64,000 bases of DNA from CAG-826 sp964654155 (GCA_964654155.1 CAZZGL010000001.1:1-64000), one strand, 5' to 3'; positions 43,457 to 52,474 are shown, counted from the stretch's first letter. The notes: generated by a model from the letters alone, not told the origin. Numbers and translations are program-made.

Positions 43457-43918
43457 ATGAATCTTGAGCAACTTAATTTGCATTTTAAAGCATTACTTGA
43501 AGAAAAAGGCTTTGAATTATGTGAATTAACTTTTAAAAGAGAAAATGGAGAATTAACATTACATTTTGCTATTGATAAAATAGATGGAGTAATGGATTTA
43601 GATACCACGGTTTCACTTTCAGAATGGATTTCTCTTGAATTAGATAATTTAAATTGGGGGGATGAACCTTATACTCTTGATATTTCTAGTGCTGGTGCTG
43701 AACGTTCAATATCGGTGGATAAACTAGAAAAGTATAAAGGAAAATATGTTAACATTCATCTTATTAATCCTATTGATGGTGATAATTACATAGAAGGTGA
43801 ATTAGCTGAGGTTAATAGTGAAGAAATCATTATTATTAAGACCATTAAAACTAGAAAGATAAAAATTAAGATCGTTAGAGCTAATATCGATAAAGCTCGC
43901 TTAGCAATTAAGTTTTAG
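43457..43918 (+). CDS. rimP: ribosome maturation factor RimP
   Basis: Small 30S assembly factor. The N-terminal domain has GFELCELTFKRENGELTLHFAID and the conserved YTLDISSAGAERSI (the family's LEVSSPGxxRPL region). The C-terminal SH3-like domain contains YKGKYVNIHL. Length 153 aa is standard. TGGAGG precedes the start. It is first in the conserved order rimP-nusA-rnpM-ylxQ-infB-rbfA. Confidence 0.92.
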   Translation: MNLEQLNLHFKALLEEKGFELCELTFKRENGELTLHFAIDKIDGVMDLDTTVSLSEWISLELDNLNWGDEPYTLDISSAGAERSISVDKLEKYKGKYVNIHLINPIDGDNYIEGELAEVNSEEIIIIKTIKTRKIKIKIVRANIDKARLAIKF

Positions 43919-43937
43919 ATAAAAGAGGAATAGATTT

Positions 43938-45560
43938 ATGATTAATGCAAAAGAATTTATTAAGGCTTTAAATGAGTTAGAAGCCGCTAAAGGAATTTCT
44001 AAAGAATCCATTATTGAAGCTCTAAAAGAAGCTATGGAAAAAGGATTTATTAAACAATTAGGTATTGTTAGTAATGGTGATTTAGAAGAAGCAAAAGTAC
44101 GTGTGGATATTGATGCAAAAAAAGGCACAATTGAAATGTGTGTTCTAAAAACAGTTGTGGAAGAAGTTGAAGATGATTTCTTACAAATATCTTTAGAAGA
44201 TGCTAACAAGGACGCTAATATATATAAGGTTGGCGACATTTATGAAATACCTGTTTCAACTGATGAATTAACAAAATTAACTGCACAAAACGTTAAATCA
44301 GTATTGCGTCAAAAAATTGCTGAAGCAGAAAAAACAGCAATTTATAATGCATATATTGATAAAAAAGGCGAAATGATTCGTGGTGTTGTTGAAAAAGTTG
44401 ATGAAAGATCTTCGATTGTTAACATTGGTAGAACAAGTGTTTATCTTCCAAATTCACAAAAGATACCTGGTGAAACTTTCCGTATTGGCGACCAAATTCG
44501 TTTGTATGTTGTTGATGTTTTAAGTACAACTAAAGGAGCACAAATAAATGTTTCTCGTACTGATCCAGGATATTTAAAACGCTTATTTGAAGAGGAGATT
44601 ACTGAAATATATGATGGAGTTGTATTAATTAAAGATATTGCTCGTGAAGCGGGAGAACGTAGTAAAATTGCAGTTATTTCTTTAGATCCAAATATTGATC
44701 CTATTGGAGCGTGTATTGGACAAAATGGAAGCCGTATTCAAAAGATTTGTTCTTCATTAGGTAATGTACGTGAAAAGGAAAAAATTGATATTATCTCTTA
44801 TACAGAAAATGCTGGATTATATATTATTGAAGCTCTAAAACCGGCAAATGTTGTTGGCATTTGTTTGGATGAAGATAACAAGCGTGCCATCGCTGTTGTA
44901 AGAAATAATGAATTATCTCTTGCTATTGGTAAACGCGGTGTTAATGCCCGTCTTGCAGTTCGCTTAACTGGTTGGACCATCGATATTAAAGAACAAGATG
45001 ATGCAATGAGAGAAGGTATTAAATTCATTACAAAAGAAGAATTAATTAGACAAGATGAATTAAAGAAAACTATTTTATCAACACCTGTTTATACAGAAGA
45101 AACTCTTGATGAAGAAGAAGTAAATGAAGAATATTATACTGAAGAAACTGAAGAGGTAATTGAAGATAATATTCCAGTTGCTGAAGAAGTAATTGAATCT
45201 GATGTTAAAGAGGAAATAGCCATAGAAGAGGAAGAAGAAGCTATTGAAGAAATCGAAACAACTATGGTTGATACAAAAGTTACTCTTGCTGATTTAGAAA
45301 AAGAATTAGAAAATGAAAAGACTCGTCGTGATCGTCAAGCACAATTTATCGCACGCCGCAAAAAGGCTTATCGCACAGAAGAGGAAGAAACTGAGGAAGA
45401 AGAATCTGTTTCCACAATTGATCGTTCAACCTATATGTCAATTTATACTGATGAAGAATTAGAAGAATTTGAACGTGAAGAACAATTAGAAGATGATTAT
45501 GAAGAAGATGAAATCGATTACGATGAATTTGATTCATATTATGATGATGACGACAGATAA
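43938..45560 (+). CDS. nusA: transcription elongation/termination factor NusA with acidic tail
   Basis: Binds RNA polymerase and nascent RNA. The N-terminal domain (1-125 or so) is followed by S1 (GVVEKVDERSSIVNIG…VYLPNSQKIPGE), then KH1 (DPIGACIGQNGSRIQKI) and KH2 (LAIGKRGVNARLAVRLTGW). Bacillus NusA ends there at about 370; here a further 165 residues are very acidic, with runs of Glu and Asp, broken by a basic helix (EKTRRDRQAQFIARRKK). This extension has no assigned domain. AAAGAGG precedes ATG. It shows no loss of the core domains. Confidence 0.94.
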   Translation: MINAKEFIKALNELEAAKGISKESIIEALKEAMEKGFIKQLGIVSNGDLEEAKVRVDIDAKKGTIEMCVLKTVVEEVEDDFLQISLEDANKDANIYKVGDIYEIPVSTDELTKLTAQNVKSVLRQKIAEAEKTAIYNAYIDKKGEMIRGVVEKVDERSSIVNIGRTSVYLPNSQKIPGETFRIGDQIRLYVVDVLSTTKGAQINVSRTDPGYLKRLFEEEITEIYDGVVLIKDIAREAGERSKIAVISLDPNIDPIGACIGQNGSRIQKICSSLGNVREKEKIDIISYTENAGLYIIEALKPANVVGICLDEDNKRAIAVVRNNELSLAIGKRGVNARLAVRLTGWTIDIKEQDDAMREGIKFITKEELIRQDELKKTILSTPVYTEETLDEEEVNEEYYTEETEEVIEDNIPVAEEVIESDVKEEIAIEEEEEAIEEIETTMVDTKVTLADLEKELENEKTRRDRQAQFIARRKKAYRTEEEETEEEESVSTIDRSTYMSIYTDEELEEFEREEQLEDDYEEDEIDYDEFDSYYDDDDR

Positions 45561-45583
45561 TAAAAACTAAGGAGTAAGTTATT

Positions 45584-45841
45584 ATGAAAAAAATTCCAAT
45601 GAGAAGATGCGTTGCTACACTTGAAATGTGTGAAAAAAAAGAACTACTTCGCATTGTTCGTACTCCAGAAGGTGAAATTGTTGTTGATCTTACAGGTAAA
45701 GCTAATGGTAGAGGAGCTTATATAAAAAAATCAAAAGAAGCTTTAGAAATTGCTCGCAAAAAGAAATCACTTGAAAGAGCTTTAGAAAGAGAAATTCCTG
45801 AAGAAGTATATTTGAAAATCGAAGGATTATTAAATGACTGA
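45584..45841 (+). CDS. rnpM: YlxR family RNase P modulator RnpM
   Basis: An 85-residue basic RNA-binding protein. The signature is RRCVATLEMCEKKELLRIVRTPEG, VDLTGKANGRGAYI and KKKSLERALER. The Bacillus homologue YlxR (RnpM) binds RNase P RNA and inhibits it. AAGGAG precedes the start. Its TGA stop overlaps the following gene by eight bases, evidence both for coupling and for TGA as a stop here. Confidence 0.9.
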   Translation: MKKIPMRRCVATLEMCEKKELLRIVRTPEGEIVVDLTGKANGRGAYIKKSKEALEIARKKKSLERALEREIPEEVYLKIEGLLND

Positions 45842-46124
45842 TAAGATTTTAGGGTATATAGGACTTGCAATACGTGGTAAGTACATTCTTCTTGGTGAAG
45901 ATAGTTTGAAAAAAATTAAAAAGGGAAATATTATTATTTTAGCTAAGGATGCAAGTGAAAGCTTAAAAGAAAAAGTAATTTTAAAAGCATCACTTGCAGG
46001 CATTAGCGTTGTTTCTCTATATGATAAAAATACCTTAGGACAATTACTTAATAAAAATCAAGTTGCAATATTAATTGTGACAAATCATTCATTGGCAACA
46101 CAAATTAAAAAAGCAGTTAATTAA
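45834..46124 (+). CDS. L7Ae-family RNA-binding protein YlxQ
   Basis: A 96-residue L7Ae/L30e-fold protein. GYIGLAIRGKYILLGEDSLKKIKKG is the N-terminal signature, followed by NIIILAKDASESLKEK and LGQLLNKNQVAILIVTN. Members bind kink-turn RNA. It begins inside rnpM (ATGACTGATAAG overlaps the rnpM stop). Always in this operon in Firmicutes; its exact role there is unsettled. Confidence 0.88.
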   Translation: MTDKILGYIGLAIRGKYILLGEDSLKKIKKGNIIILAKDASESLKEKVILKASLAGISVVSLYDKNTLGQLLNKNQVAILIVTNHSLATQIKKAVN

Positions 46125-46144
46125 AATTAAAGGAGAGTGATCCT

Positions 46145-47989
46145 ATGGCAAAGAAAGAATTTAAGTCAAATCGTAATGGTAATCAGGGACGAGTTAGTAA
46201 TTTTCCAAATCATCGACAAAAAGAAGTTAATAAAGTTAATGGCGGTGTATTTGTTTTTACTAAAGCCTTGACCGTTAGTGAACTTGCAGAACAATTAAAT
46301 GTCAATGCTTCACAAATTATTAAAACTCTTTTTATGGCAGGAAAAATGGTTACTATTAATACTACTTTGGATGATGAATTAATTGGACAAGTTTGTTTGG
46401 AATTTGGATATGATTTTAAAAAAGAAAAAATAATATCTGAAGAAAACTTTGAAGAAGTTGAAATAATTGATGATCCCAAAGATTTAGAAGAAAGACCTCC
46501 TGTTGTTACTATCATGGGACATGTAGACCATGGTAAAACTACATTGATTGATACAATTCGAAAGTCAAATATTGTATCGACTGAAGCTGGTGCAATTACG
46601 CAAGCTATTGGTGCATATCAAAAAGAAATACATGGAAGAAAAATAACATTTATTGACACTCCAGGGCACGAAGCATTTACCGCAATGCGTTCAAGAGGAG
46701 CATCAGTTACTGATATTGTTATTATTATAGTTGCCGCTGATGATGGAGTTATGCCACAAACAAAAGAGGCTATCGATCACGCTAAAGCCGCGAATGTACC
46801 AATCATTGTTGCAATTAATAAAATTGATAAACCTGGAGCCGATCCAGAAAGAGTTAAAACTGAACTTATGCAATTAAACATAATTCCTGAAGAATATGGT
46901 GGAGATACAATTTTCTGTGAAATTTCCGCTAAAAAGAATATTGGTGTAGAAAATTTATTAGAAAATATTCTTGTAGTTGCAGAAATGCTTGAATTAAAAG
47001 CAAACCCATCTCGATATGCATTAGGAACAGTTTTAGAAGCTAATTTAGATAAAGGTGAAGGACCAAAAGCTACTTTAGTTATACAAAATGGTACCTTAAA
47101 TAGTTCTGATTATGTGGTTGTAGGTACTGCGTATGGTCGCGTTAGAAGAATGACTAATGAGTATAAAAAGATACTTCGTACTGCTGGTCCATCAACTCCA
47201 GTTAGTATTATCGGCTTAAGTGAAGTTCCAGTTGCAGGTGATCACTTTATGGCATTTCCAACTGAGAAACAAGCTCGTGAAATTGCTGAAAAAAGAAGAC
47301 AAGCTCGTGTTACTTCAGAAATGCATGGTAGCAGCGCAATGTCCTTAGATGATTTATATAATCGTATTCATGAAGGGGAAGTACAAACAATTAATATCAT
47401 TATTAAAGCGGATTTACAAGGCTCAGCCGAAGCTATTAAGGCTAGCTTAGAAAAGCTAAATAATGATCAAGTTAAGATAAATGTTATTCGTTCAACTGCG
47501 GGGGCAATTACTGAAAGTGATGTCTTACTTGCTTCTGCTTCAAGTGCGATTATCTATGGATTTAATGTTCGTCCTGATGCTTTAGTTAGAAGCAAAGCGG
47601 AAGAGGAAGGCATTGAAATTCGTTTACATCGAATCATTTATGCTTTAATTGAGGAAATGGAAGCGGCGATGAAGGGATTATTAAAACCTGAATATGAAGA
47701 AAAAGTTTTAGGACAAGCATCAGTCAGACAATTGTTTAAAGTTTCTAAACTTGGTACAATCGCCGGCTGTATGGTAACAAGTGGTTTGATTCGACGCGAT
47801 TCCTCAATGAGATTAATTCGTGATGGTATTGTAGTTTATGAGGGAAAATTATCTTCCTTAAAGCGTTATCAAAATGATGCAAAAGAAGTTCAAACTGGTT
47901 ATGAATGCGGACTTATGATTGAAAATTATAATGATATAAAAGAAAATGATATCATTGAATGTTATGAAATGGTTGAAATTAAAAAGTAG
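46145..47989 (+). CDS. infB: translation initiation factor IF-2
   Basis: GTPase delivering initiator tRNA to the 30S subunit. IF2N lies at about 40-90 (TVSELAEQLNVNASQIIKTLFMAGKM). The G domain starts at GHVDHGKT (125-132), with DTPGHEAF, NKIDKPGADPE and SAKKN. Domains II, III and IV follow (ADLQGSAEAIKASLEKL, SDVLLASASSAIIYGFNVRPD, GTIAGCMVTSGLIRRDS). At 614 aa it has the minimal N-terminus seen in Mollicutes-like genomes. AAGGAGAGTGAT precedes the start. Confidence 0.96.
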   Translation: MAKKEFKSNRNGNQGRVSNFPNHRQKEVNKVNGGVFVFTKALTVSELAEQLNVNASQIIKTLFMAGKMVTINTTLDDELIGQVCLEFGYDFKKEKIISEENFEEVEIIDDPKDLEERPPVVTIMGHVDHGKTTLIDTIRKSNIVSTEAGAITQAIGAYQKEIHGRKITFIDTPGHEAFTAMRSRGASVTDIVIIIVAADDGVMPQTKEAIDHAKAANVPIIVAINKIDKPGADPERVKTELMQLNIIPEEYGGDTIFCEISAKKNIGVENLLENILVVAEMLELKANPSRYALGTVLEANLDKGEGPKATLVIQNGTLNSSDYVVVGTAYGRVRRMTNEYKKILRTAGPSTPVSIIGLSEVPVAGDHFMAFPTEKQAREIAEKRRQARVTSEMHGSSAMSLDDLYNRIHEGEVQTINIIIKADLQGSAEAIKASLEKLNNDQVKINVIRSTAGAITESDVLLASASSAIIYGFNVRPDALVRSKAEEEGIEIRLHRIIYALIEEMEAAMKGLLKPEYEEKVLGQASVRQLFKVSKLGTIAGCMVTSGLIRRDSSMRLIRDGIVVYEGKLSSLKRYQNDAKEVQTGYECGLMIENYNDIKENDIIECYEMVEIKK

Positions 47990-47998
47990 GCGATATTT

Positions 47999-48355
47999 AT
48001 GGCAAGTAGAAAAGATAGAGTACCTGCTTTAATTCTTAAAAACATATCAGAAATTATTCAATTTGAAGTTAAAAGTAAGTCAATTGGTTTTGTAACAGTT
48101 ACTGATGTAGATGTATCAAATGATTTTTCTCATGCAAAAGTATATGTAACATTTTTAGGACAAGGAAATGTTAATAGTCGTTTAGAAGCATTAGAAAGAA
48201 CAAAAGGATTTATTCGCTCATCTTTAGCTAAAAAAATGGATATTAGAAAAGTTCCTGAACTTCATTTTATTATTGATGATTCTTTTGAAAAAGCACGAAA
48301 AATTGATGAGAGTTTAAAAAAAGAAGAAGAAGAATTAAAGAAGATTTTAAAATAG
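47999..48355 (+). CDS. rbfA: ribosome-binding factor A
   Basis: Single KH-domain 30S maturation factor, 118 aa. ILKNISEIIQFEVKSKSIGFVTVTDVDVSNDFSHAKVYVTFLG, RSSLAKKMDIRKVPELHFIIDDSFEKARKIDE and a charged tail are typical. AGGCGA precedes the start, nine bases after infB. It is followed by a terminator rather than by truB, because an opposite-strand gene intervenes. Confidence 0.94.
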   Translation: MASRKDRVPALILKNISEIIQFEVKSKSIGFVTVTDVDVSNDFSHAKVYVTFLGQGNVNSRLEALERTKGFIRSSLAKKMDIRKVPELHFIIDDSFEKARKIDESLKKEEEELKKILK

Positions 48356-48365
48356 TAATTTTAAG

Positions 48366-48392
48366 AGGATGATTATTAACCATCCTTTTTTT
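48366..48392 (+). terminator. terminator of the nusA-infB operon
   Basis: AGGATG (48366-48371) pairs with CATCCT (48381-48386) and runs into eight T (48385-48392). It lies three bases from the end of the convergent gene. Confidence 0.8.
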
Positions 48393-48394
48393 CA

Positions 48395-49549
48395 TTATAT
48401 TAGCTTTATTAAAGAAGAATTATTATCAAGCTCGTAACCACGCTTTATAAAGAAATTTTTGTATTCCGTATTAATAATAATTTTACAAGGATTATGTTTT
48501 GAAAATAGTTCATCTTCAATAAATTGTAATAATAATGTACCATAGCCTTTATTTCTAAATTCTTTTTTAATACAGAATGACGATATTTTAAATGTTCTTT
48601 CTTCAATAGAAGAATATTTTATCACCCCAATTGGTATTTTTTTATTGTATAGAACATATAGATGATAGTTATTGATAGAATCATTAAATTCTTCATCGAA
48701 TTTATGCTTAAGCTCATTAATAAATACATCATATCTAATCATCATTGAATCATGATATGATTTATCATCAATAACTGGTTTAACATATACAGAATCCTCA
48801 TTTAAAGGAATTGATATTTTATTTTTCCAAAGGTCTTCTTTTTCATAATTTAGAAGCATTGTTAACATATTTTCTTTTGCTTCCGGATATTGTTTATAAA
48901 GTGAATTTAACCATGTTTTTGCTTCTTCGCGTATTGTATGCTTATCATTAGGACATTTTAATGATGTGATAGGAACATTAAGTTCAATTGCGCATGATAA
49001 AATATTTGTTTCGCGGGCTAAAATAAGAGGACGAATAAAAATTAAATCAGTTTTTTCTAAATGCATTTTTGGAGAAAATGTTGCCATTCTAGCTCCAAAT
49101 ATTTGATTCATCCATAAGGTTTCAATTGCATCTTCAGCGTGATGTGCGAAAGCGACTTTATTGCAATTATATTTATGTGCGGCGTTATTAATAGAGGCTT
49201 TTTTCATTCGTGAACAAATTGAACATGATAGTTTTTCTTTATTACCTTTTTGAATTCTAAGTATTTCTCCTATTTGGGTAGAATCTTCTATAATTAGTTC
49301 ATAACCTAAGGAATTAAACCATTCTTTTAGTGGAGTAAAATCTACAATATCAAAGCCTAAATTTAAAAGTATAGGGATAATTGTAAAATCTTTTTTTGCA
49401 AATTTTTGATATAATGTTAATGAATAAAATAAAACAAGAGAATCCTTGCCTCCAGATATCCCAACAGCGATTTTATCACCTTTATTTATTAAATTAAATT
49501 TTAAGTCTGCTTTTTTAATTGCCGCTAAAACTTTACGTATTGATTTCAT
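48395..49549 (-). CDS. TtcA-like tRNA thiolase fused to a GNAT acetyltransferase domain
   Basis: Residues 1-245 are a PP-loop ATPase of the TtcA class, which makes 2-thiocytidine in tRNA: VGISGGKDS (P-loop, SGGKDS at 32-37), a CSIC cysteine pair near 108-111, HHAEDAIETLWMNQIFG, and KCPNDKHTIREE with a further Cys. Residues 275-384 resemble GNAT N-acetyltransferases: YVLYNKKIPIGVIKYS, ISSFCIKKEFRNKGYGTLLLQFIE (acetyl-CoA loop) and KNFFIKRGYE. The two domains are in one uninterrupted frame. It sits on the opposite strand between rbfA and truB, which are usually adjacent. Confidence 0.82.
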   Translation of the reverse strand: MKSIRKVLAAIKKADLKFNLINKGDKIAVGISGGKDSLVLFYSLTLYQKFAKKDFTIIPILLNLGFDIVDFTPLKEWFNSLGYELIIEDSTQIGEILRIQKGNKEKLSCSICSRMKKASINNAAHKYNCNKVAFAHHAEDAIETLWMNQIFGARMATFSPKMHLEKTDLIFIRPLILARETNILSCAIELNVPITSLKCPNDKHTIREEAKTWLNSLYKQYPEAKENMLTMLLNYEKEDLWKNKISIPLNEDSVYVKPVIDDKSYHDSMMIRYDVFINELKHKFDEEFNDSINNYHLYVLYNKKIPIGVIKYSSIEERTFKISSFCIKKEFRNKGYGTLLLQFIEDELFSKHNPCKIIINTEYKNFFIKRGYELDNNSSLIKLI

Positions 49550-49611
49550 ACTTAGACATTCCTTTTTGCACTTTTTATATTATAATATAAAAGATAAGGA
49601 AATGAATAGTT

Positions 49612-50457
49612 ATGGATGGTATTTTTTTAATTGATAAAGAAATTAATTACACTTCAAGAGATGTAGTAAATATTATTGGTAAAAAGTTTAAAACAAAAAA
49701 AGTAGGTCATGCTGGCACTCTTGATCCTTTTGCTACTGGCTTATTAATAGTAACATTTAATAAAGGAACTAAAATAACTCAATTTTTAGAAAGTTGTACA
49801 AAAACATATGTTGCTACTTTAAAATTAGGATTTGATACCGATACTTTAGATTTAAATGGAAATAAAATTGCAAAAAAAGAAATACCATTATTAGAAAAGA
49901 TAGATATTGAAGAAGTTTTAAATTCTTTTTTAGGTAAATATATGCAAGCCATTCCAAAATATTCTGCAGTTAAATTTAAAGGAAAAGAATTATATAAATA
50001 TGCCAGAATGAATATTGAGACTCCTCAGTTAAATAGAGAAATAGATATTCAAAGCGTAAAATTAATTTGTTTTGAGAATAATGAAATTACTTTTGAAGTT
50101 GTATGTTCTAAAGGAACATATATTCGTCAACTTGGACAAGATATTGCACATAAATTAAATACATGTGGACATCTTATAGCCTTAAGAAGAACAAGAATAG
50201 GTTTGTTTAATATTGATGATTCAAAAAAAATAAATGAGATTAATGAGAATGATTTAATATCTATTACAAATTCTTTATCGCATATGACTACAATTAAAGT
50301 AGATACAAAATTAGAAGAAGATATTAAGAATGGGAAAAAAGTTAAATTAAATGCTAGCAAAGAAGAAATTTTTATAATTAACTCCAATAATGAACCAATT
50401 GCTATATTAGAATATGTTGAAAATGATATTTACAAAGTTAAAAGAGGGTTGTTTTAA
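49612..50457 (+). CDS. truB: tRNA pseudouridine-55 synthase
   Basis: Makes pseudouridine at position 55 in the T loop of tRNAs. DGIFLIDKEINYTSRDVVN and GHAGTLDPFATGLL (with the catalytic Asp) are at the N-terminus, followed by YVATLKLGFDTDTLDLNG, PKYSAVKFKGKELYKYAR and CSKGTYIRQLGQDI. Length 281 aa is normal for Gram-positives, with a degenerate PUA-like end. AAGGAAATG precedes ATG. The stop overlaps ribF as TAATG. Confidence 0.95.
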   Translation: MDGIFLIDKEINYTSRDVVNIIGKKFKTKKVGHAGTLDPFATGLLIVTFNKGTKITQFLESCTKTYVATLKLGFDTDTLDLNGNKIAKKEIPLLEKIDIEEVLNSFLGKYMQAIPKYSAVKFKGKELYKYARMNIETPQLNREIDIQSVKLICFENNEITFEVVCSKGTYIRQLGQDIAHKLNTCGHLIALRRTRIGLFNIDDSKKINEINENDLISITNSLSHMTTIKVDTKLEEDIKNGKKVKLNASKEEIFIINSNNEPIAILEYVENDIYKVKRGLF

Positions 50458-51356
50458 TGAAAATCATTGAGCTTGATAATGAATATGTTAATAAAGAAAA
50501 AATAGCTTTATGTTTAGGATATTTTGATGGACTTCATAAAGGTCATCAAGTGTTAATTGCAGAAGCAACTAAAAGTGGTTATAAAGTTGGTATATTGACT
50601 TTTGATATTTCTCCAAAACAATTTATTAATAAGAAAAATAAAGAAGTTATTTTAGATGAAAATACTAGAAATGAGTTGTTAGAAAAAATGAAGGTAGATT
50701 ATTTATATATTCAAAAATTTAATGAAAGTTTTTCTAAAATGTCTCCTAGTGAATTTATTAATTATTTAAAAAGATTCAATCCATCATTATTAGTTGTGGG
50801 TTATGATTATCGATTTGGTTTTAATGCCGATGGTAATGTTTCATTATTAAAACAATACTTTAATGTTGCAGAAGTTGAACAAATTAAAGATGATAATGGT
50901 AAATATGCAACTTCAAGATTAATTGATTCATTATCAAAATCGAATATTAAAGATGTTACAAATGTTTTAGGTAGACCATATAGTATTATAGGAGAAGTAA
51001 TTAATGGTCTTCAAAACGGAAGAAAAATAGGATTTAAAACTGCAAATTTGAAATTAATTACTTCATATTATTTACCTAAAAATGGTGTTTATGCTTGTTA
51101 TGCGTATGTTAATAATAAAAAGTATTGTTCAATGGTAAATATAGGTGTTCATCCAACAATACAAAAATTAAATAATCCGATTATTGAAGTTCATATTATC
51201 GATTTTGATGAAAATATATACGGAAGTACTTTAAAAATAGATTTTATTGACTTTATTCGTGAAGAAAAAAAGTTTTTATCGATTGAAGAATTAAAGATTC
51301 AATTAGAAAAAGACGTAATTATTTCAAAGAAGATTTTATCTAATAATAATATTTAA
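50457..51356 (+). CDS. ribF: bifunctional riboflavin kinase/FAD synthetase
   Basis: Phosphorylates riboflavin to FMN and adenylates FMN to FAD. The N-terminal nucleotidyltransferase has ALCLGYFDGLHKGHQVLI and LLVVGYDYRFGFNADGNVSLL. The C-terminal kinase begins GRPYSIIGEVINGLQNGRKIGFKTANL, the flavokinase PTAN-like motif reading KTANL, then VYACYAYVNNKKYCSMVNIGVHPT. Length 299 aa. Translationally coupled to truB by a one-base overlap. This supplies the flavins used by the nearby FAD enzymes. Confidence 0.94.
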   Translation: MKIIELDNEYVNKEKIALCLGYFDGLHKGHQVLIAEATKSGYKVGILTFDISPKQFINKKNKEVILDENTRNELLEKMKVDYLYIQKFNESFSKMSPSEFINYLKRFNPSLLVVGYDYRFGFNADGNVSLLKQYFNVAEVEQIKDDNGKYATSRLIDSLSKSNIKDVTNVLGRPYSIIGEVINGLQNGRKIGFKTANLKLITSYYLPKNGVYACYAYVNNKKYCSMVNIGVHPTIQKLNNPIIEVHIIDFDENIYGSTLKIDFIDFIREEKKFLSIEELKIQLEKDVIISKKILSNNNI

Positions 51357-51394
51357 AAAAGACCATCTATTATCGTAATAGGCGGTCTTTTTTT
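51355..51394 (+). terminator. terminator of truB-ribF; left palindrome of an inverted pair
   Basis: GACCATCTATTA (51361-51372) pairs with TAATAGGCGGTC (51376-51387) and is followed by eight T. The reverse complement of this sequence recurs at 51493-51525. Confidence 0.8.
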
Positions 51395-51492
51395 ATAAAA
51401 TTGAAGTCTAAAGATTAAATTTTATAATAATAAATTAAAAAAAAACTTCAATTATAATTAACGATATGTTAATTTAATTACATAAGAAGTCG

Positions 51493-51525
51493 AAAAAAGA
51501 CCGCCTATTACGATAATAGGTGGCA
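51493..51525 (-). repeat. right palindrome, inverted copy of the ribF terminator
   Basis: GACCGCCTATTA (51499-51510) and TAATAGGTGGCA (51514-51525) with loop CGA match the reverse complement of 51361-51387 at all but a few positions, including the preceding A-run. The 100 bases between the copies are extremely AT-rich and contain a further TTGAAGT…ACTTCAA pairing. Confidence 0.75.
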
Positions 51526-51548
51526 TTATGAAAGGAGATGTATAACTT

Positions 51549-51578
51549 ATGAATAATTTAAAATTAACATTTACTTAA
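51549..51578 (+). CDS. possible nine-residue leader peptide
   Basis: A very strong AAAGGAGATG ribosome site precedes ATG at 51549, reading MNNLKLTFT and then TAA. It could be a regulatory leader peptide for the membrane protein gene downstream, or the stub of a decayed gene. Confidence 0.25.
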   Translation: MNNLKLTFT

Positions 51579-51652
51579 TTTATTGTTGTTAAAAAAATAA
51601 AATAGTTGACTTTAGTATACTTATTAATGTTTAAAACTTTAAAGGAGAAAAA

Positions 51653-52474
51653 ATGGGAAATACAAAAAAAGAATCTTTGTATAAAAGAATAAAAAATAAT
51701 TTTAAAAAAGAAACGCCGGATAATAGTAAAGTTAAGGTGTTTATAATTATGTCTATTTTATATGGTTTAGTATTTGGTCTATTGTTGTATTTATTTATAG
51801 TATCGAGTGAATTTTTACATGCACTTTCTTTAGGTGGAATAGCGATAACGTTATCATATTTTGCTTATTTTGGTTTTCATAATCCTTTTAATTATAAAAA
51901 ATGGATTAAAGTTTGTATAATTATTCTAGGGACAATTTTAATTGGAATATGTGATTATTTTGCCGCAATTTCGCTATTAAATTCTAACATAAATGGTGCA
52001 GAATCAAATGGAATACCATTAGAATCTATTTGTTTGATTGCATTGATTTTAATGGCTGAAATTGAATATTACATTGGTTATGGAATTTGGTGTAAGGGAT
52101 TACCTTCATACATGTATGTAATTATATTCTTCTTTGGACCTTTTGTTATTAGTGCAATAGTTAGTTGGATAATTGTAATTTTTCTTATCAAATACATTTT
52201 TAAGACTTTAATTTCTATTATATTTGAAATGGTAAAATTCGTTTTATCGTTCTTTGGTAAGACTATAGGTGATTCTAGCTTTGGTAAAGGATTTAAGGCG
52301 GGATTATCAGGCGAAGATTATGAAGATGATGAAATAATTTATGAAGTCTATGAAGATGGATATACTAGAAAACTAAAATTTTTCAAGCATTATGGTGATT
52401 ATGATGTATATAAAGATGATACAGGCCGTTATTGGACTAGCTATGATGGTGGAAATACTTTTACTAGAGAATAG
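51653..52474 (+). CDS. hypothetical multi-pass membrane protein
   Basis: A 273-residue protein of no recognised family. After a basic N-terminus (about 30 residues) there are five predicted helices (about 31-50, 56-72, 82-104, 122-145, 150-200). A soluble acidic C-terminal tail follows, ending YDVYKDDTGRYWTSYDGGNTFTRE, which looks like a small beta-rich tail. AAAGGAG precedes the start. It is flanked by the inverted palindromes on the left and rpsO on the right; no operon partner is evident. Confidence 0.65.
   Translation: MGNTKKESLYKRIKNNFKKETPDNSKVKVFIIMSILYGLVFGLLLYLFIVSSEFLHALSLGGIAITLSYFAYFGFHNPFNYKKWIKVCIIILGTILIGICDYFAAISLLNSNINGAESNGIPLESICLIALILMAEIEYYIGYGIWCKGLPSYMYVIIFFFGPFVISAIVSWIIVIFLIKYIFKTLISIIFEMVKFVLSFFGKTIGDSSFGKGFKAGLSGEDYEDDEIIYEVYEDGYTRKLKFFKHYGDYDVYKDDTGRYWTSYDGGNTFTRE

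Noticed and set aside
49566..49586. TTGCAC and TATAAT as a truB promoter
   Set aside because: The spacer is only nine bases; the -10 alone could act but is also a simple AT palindrome.
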